DNA of 54,847 bases from an uncultured Clostridia bacterium (GTDB lineage Bacteria; Bacillota; Clostridia; Christensenellales; Aristaeellaceae). Location: positions 1 through 54,847 of the forward strand of contig CANOHT010000021.1 of assembly GCA_947565865.1 (NCBI GenBank). Reading direction: 5' to 3'. A program made the position numbers and the translations under genes. The notes below the pieces were generated by a model. That model saw nothing but the letters and a program-made list of their open reading frames with translations. It ran no database searches and was not told the origin of the DNA. This document shows, piece by piece, positions 33,923-41,041 of the stretch (positions are counted from its first letter, which is position 1; every line of letters begins with the position of its first letter).

Positions 33923-35056
33923 ATGAAACACTGCCTCCTCTATCTGCCCTATGAGCTGCCGGAGCACGGCCTGGGGCCCATCCATATCCGCCCTAAGAAA
34001 ATGGTGAAGGCGTTTCAGGAACTGGGATATGACGTGCTGCTCATCAGCGGCTCCTGTTCCGAGCGAAAAAGAATGATTCAGGATGTAAAGCAGCGTATAG
34101 CAAGCGGCTTGCGATATGAATTTTTGTATACCGAAAGCAGCATCAAACCGACGCTTCTGGCAGAGGAAAAGCACCTTTTCCCCACCCATCCGCTGATGGA
34201 TTTTCATTTTTTCCGGTATATTAAACGGCACGGCGTCAAAATTGGCATTTTTTACCGGGACATTGTATGGAAGTTTGATTACTTTTGGGCGGATTATCCC
34301 TGGTGGAGAAAGCAGCTGTTCCTGGCCTGCTATCGCTACGACATCAGGCAGTATGAAAAGCTGATCGACCACTTCTACCTCCCGAGCCTGAAAATGGCCG
34401 ATATGATCGGTTCAAGGAAGCTGAAGAAGCTTTCGTCGCTCCTCATACCCGGCGCGGAAAACCTTCCCGTTCAGCCCAAAGACTGCATCCATCGCGACTT
34501 TGCCCAGAAGCCCCTTCACATCTTCTACGCCGGCAGCATCCATCAGCACTATTGCCTGACGGAGCTGTTGAAGGCTGTAACCCGCACCGAGCACTGCGTA
34601 ATGACCCTGTGCTGCCGGGAGGGTTCATGGCTGGAAGAAAAGGCAAAGCTTGAGCCTTACATGGATGACAGCATTCGCGTCATCCACAAGCACAACGACG
34701 AATTGGAGCCTTATTACCAGGAGGCCGACATCGGCGCGCTGCTTTACGAGAACAATGACTGCATGCGTTTTGCCATGCCCTTCAAATCCTTTGAATACCT
34801 TGCCCATGAGCTTCCCGCCATCGCGACGGAGCACACGGCCATCGGCGACTTTATCCAGGCCAATGGCAACGGCTGGGTGATTCCATACAGCGCAGAGGCC
34901 GCCTGCGAACTGCTGCGCGAGATCATACGGCGCCCGGAGCTTCTGAACGAAATGCGGCAGCGCTGCGTCCAGGTGAAGCGGGAGCATCTGTGGTCCTGCC
35001 GAGCCAAAATGATCGAGCAGGATCTAAGCCAAGGCACGGACGCAAAAAGCGGTTAA
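33923..35056 (+). CDS. GT-B fold glycosyltransferase-like protein
   Basis: 377 residues. The N-terminal half carries PYELPEHGLGPIHIRPKKMVKAF, a typical GT4-like acceptor-side start. The C-terminal half has PLHIFYAGSIHQHYCL, ADIGALLYENND and MPFKSFEYLAHELPAIAT, matching the donor-site E-x7-E region of family 4 enzymes. Cytoplasmic, no signal peptide. Last gene of the nucleotide-sugar operon, so it may transfer the diacetamido-hexuronic acid. GGAAGG lies about 6 bases before the ATG. If the TAG at the end of the preceding gene were read through, that frame would stop at a TGA overlapping this ATG. Confidence 0.78.
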   Translation: MKHCLLYLPYELPEHGLGPIHIRPKKMVKAFQELGYDVLLISGSCSERKRMIQDVKQRIASGLRYEFLYTESSIKPTLLAEEKHLFPTHPLMDFHFFRYIKRHGVKIGIFYRDIVWKFDYFWADYPWWRKQLFLACYRYDIRQYEKLIDHFYLPSLKMADMIGSRKLKKLSSLLIPGAENLPVQPKDCIHRDFAQKPLHIFYAGSIHQHYCLTELLKAVTRTEHCVMTLCCREGSWLEEKAKLEPYMDDSIRVIHKHNDELEPYYQEADIGALLYENNDCMRFAMPFKSFEYLAHELPAIATEHTAIGDFIQANGNGWVIPYSAEAACELLREIIRRPELLNEMRQRCVQVKREHLWSCRAKMIEQDLSQGTDAKSG

Positions 35057-35071
35057 GATGCAAAAGGCCGC

Positions 35072-35121
35072 ATAAACAAAGCGGGAATGAGCCATATTGG
35101 CCGCATTCCCGCTTTGTTTAT
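35072..35121. terminator. Bidirectional terminator between converging operons
   Basis: Perfect 18-bp inverted repeat (35072-35089 and 35104-35121, core CAAAGCGGGAATG) with a 14-nt loop and a T-rich flank on each strand. It separates the glycosyltransferase gene from the signal peptidase gene. Confidence 0.85.
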
Positions 35122-35133
35122 GATGATTTCTGC

Positions 35134-35763
35134 TTATTCCACAGGCCGCCAGTGATCCAGCGGCAGCAGCACATGCCGCACATGACCCATAATCATGCTT
35201 CGGTCAATCGGGCCGACCAGGTGGCTGTCGTTGGAATTGGCCCGGTTATCGCCCAGAACAAAGTACTGCCCCTCAGGAACCTGCATAGGCGCCATGGTAT
35301 AATCCGGGCGATGGTCAACATACGGCTCTTCATAGCGTTCGCCGTTGACGTACAGGTAGCCGTCGCGGACTTCCACCGTATCGCCGGGAATCCCCACAAT
35401 GCGCTTGACAAAGTTGGTGTTGCCCCGGCCGGGGTAGTGGCAGATGACCACATCAAATCGCTGCGGCTCCCCGAAGATGTATTCCGGCTTGGTAACCAGC
35501 ATCACCTCGCCGTCAGACAGCGTGTTATCCATGGAATGGCCGTCCACCCGGATAGGCTCAAACAGCAGTCCGCGTACAGCAAAGGCGATGGCCACCGCCC
35601 CAAGCATGGTCAGAAGCCACTCCAGTGCCTCCCGGGCCTTGCTCTTTTTCACGGGCTTCATCCCGTCTGCCTGCGGCTGCTCGCCATTGTGCGTAGGGGC
35701 TGCCTGCGCGGAAGCCTCCTGATTCGTGGCCGCCTGCTCCTTCAACTCTTCCGTCTCGCTCAT
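35134..35763 (-). CDS. lepB: Signal peptidase I
   Basis: 209-residue type I signal peptidase that cleaves exported pre-proteins at the outer face of the membrane. After a charged, Ala/Gln-rich N-terminus (1-45) comes one membrane helix (about 48-66). The catalytic Ser77 is in VDGHSMDNTL, the general-base Lys120 in FVKRIVGIPGDTV, and box E reads GDNRANSNDS. The start at 35763 has GAGGT about 8 bases upstream. It follows the small membrane protein and sigma-factor genes on the same strand and may share their transcript. Confidence 0.93.
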   Translation of the reverse strand: MSETEELKEQAATNQEASAQAAPTHNGEQPQADGMKPVKKSKAREALEWLLTMLGAVAIAFAVRGLLFEPIRVDGHSMDNTLSDGEVMLVTKPEYIFGEPQRFDVVICHYPGRGNTNFVKRIVGIPGDTVEVRDGYLYVNGERYEEPYVDHRPDYTMAPMQVPEGQYFVLGDNRANSNDSHLVGPIDRSMIMGHVRHVLLPLDHWRPVE

Positions 35764-35801
35764 AACCGTACCTCGCTTTCCATTGTCTCCATAATCATTG
35801 A

Positions 35802-35981
35802 TCACAGCAGCATCGCAGCCGCGCTGATGGAGGGCGCCATGGCTACCGCCGCCGCGACGGCCGCCGCGATGGCGCATCGCCAGCCCCGCCGCGCTTCTGT
35901 CCGCAGTTCTGCCGCGGCCAGCGACAGGCGTTCCAGATGTCCGGCACGAACCAGCACCTCTCGGGTATAGGCGTCACGCAT
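35802..35981 (-). CDS. Small membrane protein behind the sigma-factor gene
   Basis: 59 residues: a charged N-terminal half (MRDAYTREVLVRAGHLERLS) and one Ala-rich hydrophobic segment (about 36-59) likely to span the membrane. Preceded by a strong GGGGGAGG site; its ATG lies 8 bases upstream of and partly overlaps the end of the sigma-factor frame, indicating coupling. No family recognised. By position it could be a minimal anti-sigma or regulatory partner, but it lacks the zinc motif of classical anti-sigma factors. Confidence 0.6.
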   Translation of the reverse strand: MRDAYTREVLVRAGHLERLSLAAAELRTEARRGWRCAIAAAVAAAVAMAPSISAAAMLL

Positions 35982-36504
35982 GGCTGTCCTCCCCCTTGTC
36001 CCGCAGTTTTTGGCGAATACGATGCAGACGAATCCGCACCTGGCTCACCGTCAGGCCCTCCCGCCGAGCCAGTGCCTGATAACTCAGGCCGTCCAGCGCA
36101 AAGCCTGTTAAGAGCGCCTGATCCTTCTCCGGCAGCTCCGCAAGGGCCTGCCACAGCTAAAGCCGCCCTTCCCGACACAGGTATTCCGCCTCCGCCGAGG
36201 CCGCCGCGCCCTCCGGCAACTCCGCCAGGGGAACCGACCCCCGTCGGCGCTTGCGCCACTGATCCAAGCAAAGGCGACGAACCAGCACCGCCAGATAAGT
36301 AGTGAAGGCAAAATCCGCGCTGTACCGATGGCGCAGCAGGTAGACGCGGGCGAAGGCCTCCATCACCGCATCCTCCGCCAGAGCGGCATCCTGAAGAATA
36401 GCCTCTGCCTGGCGCTGGGCGGCGTCCCGATGGCGGCGGATCAGCTCGGCCAGAGCTTCTTCCTCGCCCTGGGCCAGGCGCGCCATCAGCTCGTTGTCCC
36501 CCAC
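35974..36504 (-). CDS. ECF-like sigma factor interrupted by an in-frame TAG
   Basis: Region 2 (about 10-85) has EALAELIRRHRDAAQRQ, AEDAVMEAFARVYLLRHRY and FTTYLAVLVRRLCLDQWRKR, the ECF core-binding and -10 recognition helices. After CREGRL a TAG (36157-36159) occurs, then in the same frame LWQALAELPEKDQALL and LSYQALARREGLTVSQVRIR, a complete region 4 with helix-turn-helix, closing with TGA. The whole frame is 176 positions, the usual ECF length. The TAG falls in the variable linker between regions 2 and 4. Start GTG 36504 or ATG 36486. As written the protein would lack -35 recognition, so either a pseudogene, an error, or readthrough. Confidence 0.8.
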
Positions 36505-36597
36505 GACGCATCACCGCCTTCTCCCTTCGTTCCCTTAATACACGCATAACGCCGGGAAAAGTTACACCTCTGGCCAAAATTCAGGGGCGGATATACC

Positions 36598-37407
36598 TTA
36601 TGCCTCGCCCTTGAGCCGTGCCAATTCCTTGCTGATGCTGGCCTTGGTCGCATAGTTCAGCGGGGAGAAGCGCCCATCCAGGGCCGTTTCCAGCTTGTCG
36701 ATGGCCGCGGCGGTATCCCCCTGCTCCAGGTCATAGCGGGAGAGGAACCACAGGGTATCAATCTGGTTGTCCTTGAGAGCCAGAGCCTTGTCGAACCACG
36801 TTTTCGCCTCCGCCTTGTCCCCCTGAACGCGATAATAGAACTGCGCCATGTTGTCCATGCAGATGGCGTCATCCTCGTCATAATCCACGGCTTCCTTCAG
36901 GAAGGCCAGAGCCTTATCAACGCCCTGGTTCCAAGCCTCCTCCGGGGACAGCTCGGTCTCCCGGGCAGCGGCGTCCTCGCCGTCAGCCGCCTGGGCTGCG
37001 TCCTCCGAGGCTTCCAGGGAAGGCTTGTTTTCCATGCAATATTTCTCCACATACAGGTAGCCCAAAGTTTCGTACAGCAAGCCCCGAGCCTGCCGGCGAT
37101 GCTGCTCCTCAATCAGCCGGATACCCCGGTCGATGTCCCCCAGCTTGTAGCAGCACACGGCATAATCCATGAACAGTTGGGACTTCTGCTCCGGATTCAT
37201 CGGCAGCTTCTGCTTGGCCACCAGCAGCTCCTTGGCCTTTTGATACTCGTCATTGCGGATCAGCAGCACGGCATAGGCCAGGATGAAGCGCATATCATCC
37301 AGGCCCTTGTTCATGGCCTCCTCATAAGCGGCCATGGCCTCCTTTACATTCCCCTGACTTTGAAGCTTCGCCGCCTTGCGCGCCGCCAGCAATCCCTTCA
37401 AGCCCAT
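36598..37407 (-). CDS. Tetratricopeptide-repeat protein
   Basis: 269 residues of helical TPR units, for example QGNVKEAMAAYEEAMNKG, YQKAKELLVAKQKL and KAEAKTWFDKALAL. A more acidic insert (about 125-160, Ala/Glu/Asp-rich) splits the array. No signal peptide; cytoplasmic scaffold-type protein. Start ATG 37407 is one base after the mrfB stop, with AAAGGAG upstream, so it is coupled to the repair genes. Whether it works with MrfAB or is a general adaptor is unknown. Confidence 0.82.
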   Translation of the reverse strand: MGLKGLLAARKAAKLQSQGNVKEAMAAYEEAMNKGLDDMRFILAYAVLLIRNDEYQKAKELLVAKQKLPMNPEQKSQLFMDYAVCCYKLGDIDRGIRLIEEQHRRQARGLLYETLGYLYVEKYCMENKPSLEASEDAAQAADGEDAAARETELSPEEAWNQGVDKALAFLKEAVDYDEDDAICMDNMAQFYYRVQGDKAEAKTWFDKALALKDNQIDTLWFLSRYDLEQGDTAAAIDKLETALDGRFSPLNYATKASISKELARLKGEA

Positions 37408-37408
37408 C

Positions 37409-38551
37409 TCAGTCACAACTCCTTTGCTTGCGTTTCAAGCGTTCATAACGGTATTGTAGCGCATTTCTACTATTTTGTACAGTGTCGCCGTCAAAAAGAG
37501 TGGGCTCCGCCAGCAGGATGATGGCCCGGCGGGTGCATTCGAGCGCGCTGGGGATGTCCCGGCAGACGTGCTCGTAGTATTTGGCCAGCTCGATGTAGGG
37601 GGTAACGCCGCCCTCCCGCCGTTCAATCATCCCCCGCCAGACGGCAGCCGCCTCGGCCCGCTCTCCGCCCCGGCGGTAGCTGACGGCCAGACGCAGCTGG
37701 CTCTCCGTCCGCATTTTTCCCTTGGCCGCCAGGCGATAGCACCGCCGGGCCTCCTCGGGATGCCGCATCCGATCCAGCGCCACGCCCATCGAAAAAACAT
37801 CCTCCGCGTGGACGGCATCCTCGGGGTGCTCATACAGCCAGGCCATATGCCCCAGCAGCACGCAAAGGCTGGCGATGTCCTGGGCATTGTGACGGATGAC
37901 GTCCCGCAGGAGGTCGAACTGTCCCGTCTTCAGGTAGCTGAAATAGCGCTCGGGCACCAGACAGCCGGGCAGATCGTCCTCCCGGCCCATGCCCAGAACA
38001 GCCTCCTCCAGGTTGCCCAGATTGCAGCGCTTCAGCCGCAGCTTCCATACCCGGCGGGCCATGTGCAACAGGTCGATGTGAGGCTTGTCCAGGCAGGCGG
38101 TGTCCATGCGGTTCATCAGCAACCTGTCCCGCAAAAGCGGCACGTCGAAGCTTTTACCATTGAAGGTGCATATGATGTCAAAGCGTTCGAGGGTATCCGC
38201 GACCTCCCGCAAAAGATACTTTTCCTCCGGGTAGTCCCGCATCAGCGCCTGCCGAAGTTCAAAGCCCTCCGGCGTCAGCCAGCCCATGCCCACCAGGAAG
38301 GCCACCGTCCCCGCGCCGCCGGAAAGCCCGGTGGTCTCCGTATCCAGGTAGAGAATCCGCTCCGGCGCAAAATCCCCAGGCATGTCCTCTCCCTGCATGA
38401 GCATTACCGTTTCCCGGCGCACATCGAAAGCCCGGGGAAATTTCTCCGCAGGGCGGGTCTCGCCGCCGTGCCAGCAGTCCAGGCGGGCAGGGGGCGGCGG
38501 GGCCTTTTTCGGCGCGCCGTTCACAGCCCGCAGCTTATCGCGCAGATTCAC
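37409..38551 (-). CDS. mrfB: RNase H-like exonuclease MrfB (YprB)
   Basis: 380 residues. The DnaQ/RNase H-like 3'-5' exonuclease domain includes motif I YLDTETTGLSGG (metal-binding Asp and Glu), motif II FNGKSFDVPLL, and motif III HNAQDIASL. A C-terminal TPR-like helical part follows (about 250-370). In Bacillus subtilis MrfB works with helicase MrfA to repair mitomycin C adducts. A GTG start at 38551 overlaps the mrfA stop (GTGA), so the two are translated together. The family match is clear and gene order is the same as in Bacillus. Confidence 0.9.
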   Translation of the reverse strand: MNLRDKLRAVNGAPKKAPPPPARLDCWHGGETRPAEKFPRAFDVRRETVMLMQGEDMPGDFAPERILYLDTETTGLSGGAGTVAFLVGMGWLTPEGFELRQALMRDYPEEKYLLREVADTLERFDIICTFNGKSFDVPLLRDRLLMNRMDTACLDKPHIDLLHMARRVWKLRLKRCNLGNLEEAVLGMGREDDLPGCLVPERYFSYLKTGQFDLLRDVIRHNAQDIASLCVLLGHMAWLYEHPEDAVHAEDVFSMGVALDRMRHPEEARRCYRLAAKGKMRTESQLRLAVSYRRGGERAEAAAVWRGMIERREGGVTPYIELAKYYEHVCRDIPSALECTRRAIILLAEPTLFDGDTVQNSRNALQYRYERLKRKQRSCD

Positions 38552-40833
38552 GGGGCGTTCCCACCCTTCGCCATGGCCGTCAGCAGCGCGATGGCCGTCG
38601 CCTTGCCGTCCTGCCCGATTTCCCCTATGGGGCCGGCGCAGGAGGGACAGCCCATCGGGCAGGAACAGCCTGTCGCGACGGAAAGGGCCTTGTCCAGCAG
38701 CAGCCGCTGCATGCCATAGGCCTTGTGCGCAAGACCCACGCCGCCGGGACAGTTGTCGTACAGAATCACGGTGGGCTTGTTGGTAATAGGGCTTTTCACC
38801 TGATACAGCACGGCCACGTCCTGGGGCGCGCACATGAGGTACAGGGGCGCGACGATGCGCATCAGATTGGTGATCGCCATCATGCCGTTTTTCAGGGCGT
38901 CGTTGTCGAAGCGAACGGCCAGGGCGTCAGGCAGCGTCCACCACATGGCGGTGGTGTGCATGTCCGTTTCCGGAAGGCGCACATGGCCAAAGCCCAGGGT
39001 TTCATGGGTATCGAAGCGAATCTTTTTGAACATGGTCACCAGGGTGGTCACCTTCACCTCGCCCAGTCCCAGTCCCATGCCCGCCTCCTCCGCCTGGCTT
39101 TCTACATCCAGCAGCGACAGGCTGACGTTCAGGTTCGCGTCGGTATAATAACCCACGTCCACCTGCCGGATGAAGGCCTTGCAGGCGTCGAAATCCAGCT
39201 TCTCTACCTGGTACTGCCTGGCCTCGTGCATGTAGATGGCGTTCTCATGCAGCAGCATGGGCACGGTGTAGCGATCCATTTCACCGATGACGCGGTGGTG
39301 CGTGGGATCGGTGATGTCCACGATCATGAAATTCTCCTCCGCCGAGGCCGACCGCAGGGAAATCTCCGACGCAGGAAAATCCTCCGCGCTCCAGTGATAC
39401 CGGCCGTCCACATGGCGAACAATTCCCATCTCATCCAGATAGCCCAGCAGCTCTTCCGGCACGGGGGCGTTGCCGAAGCTGTCGCCGTCCTCGAAAGGCA
39501 GCTCAAAGGCGGCGCACTTAAAATGGCTCAGGAGAATATAGAGATTATCCGGGTTCAGCAGCGCGTTTTCCGGCGACTGATGGAGGAAGTAATCCGGATG
39601 GCTGACGATGTACTGGTCAATGGCCGCCGAGGACGCCACGAAGAACACAATGCTGGCGCCCTTGCGCCGTCCGGCCCGGCCCGCCTGCTGCCACGCGCTG
39701 GCAATGGTACCCGGATAGCCGCACAGCACGCAGGCATCCAGGGCGCCGATGTCGATGCCCAGTTCCAGGGCGTTGGTAGAGATCACCGCGTCAATCTGCC
39801 CTGCCCGCAAGCCCCGCTCAATCTCCCGGCGCTGCGTGGGCAGATAGCCGCCGCGGTAGCCCCGCACCCGGCCTGCGTTGCCCAGCGGATCCCGCGCAAT
39901 GTCCTTCAGATACTTGGTGAGCACCTCCACCGTCAGGCGGGAGCGGGCGAAGGTAATGGTCTGAATGCCGTTTTTCAAAAGCATTTCCGCGATGGCGCGG
40001 CTTTCGGGAATCACGCCCTTGCGGATGCCCAGCTGCCGATTGACCACCGGCGGGTTGTAGAACACGAAGTGCCGTTTGCCCATGGGCGCGCCGTTGTTAT
40101 CGATGAGCGTCACCGGGCGGCCAATGAGCGTTTGCGCCAGTTCCGCCGGATTGGCGATGGTGGCGCTGCATAAAATGTACTGCGGATGGCTGCCGTAAAA
40201 CGCGCACAGCCGCTGAAGCCGCCGCAGCACATTGGCCAGGTTGGAGCCGAACACGCCCCGATAGGTGTGAATCTCGTCAATGACGATATACCGCAGGTTC
40301 TCAAACAGCTTGACCCACTTGGTATGGTGGGGCAGGATGCCGGAGTGCAGCATATCCGGGTTCGTCACCACGATATGTCCCGCCTGCCGCACCGCCCGCC
40401 GGGCCGCGCCGGGGGTATCCCCATCATAGGTGTAGGTCTTGATGTCCACACCCATGTCCTCGATCAGCTCGTAGAGTTCGCTCACCTGGTCGGCGGACAG
40501 CGCCTTGGTGGGAAACAGATACAGCGCCCGGGCATCCTGATTCTGGAGGATCGCGGACAAAACAGGCAGGTTATAGCACATGGTTTTGCCTGAAGCCGTG
40601 GGCGTCACCACCACCACGTCCTCCCCGCGAAGCGTCGCCGTGACGCTGGAGGCCTGATGGCTGTACAGCTGATGGATGCCCCGCCGCTGCAGAACCGGGA
40701 TCAGCCGCTCGTCCAGTCCCTGGGGATATGGCGCGTAGCTGGCCGACCGGGGGGGCATTTCCTCCCAGCGAACCACGTTTTCCATAAAAAGCGGGTCCCG
40801 CCGCAGCTTCTCCGCCAGCTGATCCACGTTCAT
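38548..40833 (-). CDS. mrfA: DEAD/DEAH-box helicase MrfA (YprA)
   Basis: 761-residue superfamily 2 helicase. Walker A is VVTPTASGKT (Lys83), Walker B is VIDEIHTY, motif III is CSATIANP, and motif VI is QQAGRAGRRKG. A C-terminal MZB region holds four Cys in CSCPMGCPSC, a metal site required in MrfA. It unwinds DNA at adducts in the mitomycin repair pathway with MrfB. Start at 40833 has GAGGAGGT upstream; longer in-frame starts would run into the divergent promoter. First gene of mrfA-mrfB-TPR. Confidence 0.94.
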   Translation of the reverse strand: MNVDQLAEKLRRDPLFMENVVRWEEMPPRSASYAPYPQGLDERLIPVLQRRGIHQLYSHQASSVTATLRGEDVVVVTPTASGKTMCYNLPVLSAILQNQDARALYLFPTKALSADQVSELYELIEDMGVDIKTYTYDGDTPGAARRAVRQAGHIVVTNPDMLHSGILPHHTKWVKLFENLRYIVIDEIHTYRGVFGSNLANVLRRLQRLCAFYGSHPQYILCSATIANPAELAQTLIGRPVTLIDNNGAPMGKRHFVFYNPPVVNRQLGIRKGVIPESRAIAEMLLKNGIQTITFARSRLTVEVLTKYLKDIARDPLGNAGRVRGYRGGYLPTQRREIERGLRAGQIDAVISTNALELGIDIGALDACVLCGYPGTIASAWQQAGRAGRRKGASIVFFVASSAAIDQYIVSHPDYFLHQSPENALLNPDNLYILLSHFKCAAFELPFEDGDSFGNAPVPEELLGYLDEMGIVRHVDGRYHWSAEDFPASEISLRSASAEENFMIVDITDPTHHRVIGEMDRYTVPMLLHENAIYMHEARQYQVEKLDFDACKAFIRQVDVGYYTDANLNVSLSLLDVESQAEEAGMGLGLGEVKVTTLVTMFKKIRFDTHETLGFGHVRLPETDMHTTAMWWTLPDALAVRFDNDALKNGMMAITNLMRIVAPLYLMCAPQDVAVLYQVKSPITNKPTVILYDNCPGGVGLAHKAYGMQRLLLDKALSVATGCSCPMGCPSCAGPIGEIGQDGKATAIALLTAMAKGGNAP

Positions 40834-40870
40834 GCCCGCACCTCCTCTTTGGTTGGGTTGCTTTCTATCT

Positions 40871-40899
40871 ATTATAATGGGCGGACGCGCCCTTGGCAA
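40871..40899 (-). promoter_or_regulatory. Promoter of mrfA
   Basis: Minus strand TTGCCA (40894-40899), 17-bp spacer, TATAAT (40871-40876), about 35 bases before the mrfA ATG. Confidence 0.7.
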
Positions 40900-40965
40900 G
40901 GCGAACACCAAAATCAGCCCCAAGGGAGTTCCAGGGAAAACTTTGACCGAAGGCGCATTTTCCTC

Positions 40966-41018
40966 TTGACATCCGCGCCTATCGGCGTATAATGACATAT
41001 GAACAGTTGCTCATATGT
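40966..41018 (+). promoter_or_regulatory. Promoter with ArsR/SmtB-type operator for the metal ATPase
   Basis: TTGACA (40966-40971), 16-bp spacer, TATAAT (40988-40993). Immediately downstream, ACATATGAACAG/TTGCTCATATGT (40995-41018) is an imperfect 12+12 dyad matching the ATATGAACA-TGTTCATAT type bound by zinc/cadmium ArsR-family repressors such as CzrA, CadC or SmtB. It would cover the transcription start. No arsR-type gene is adjacent. Confidence 0.75.
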
Positions 41019-41041
41019 TTTTGAAAAAGGAGTGATTCCTC

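Noticed and set aside
35843..36577. 244-residue minus-strand frame over the sigma factor
   Set aside because: A different frame from the one carrying sigma regions 2 and 4; Gly/Arg-rich without any motif.
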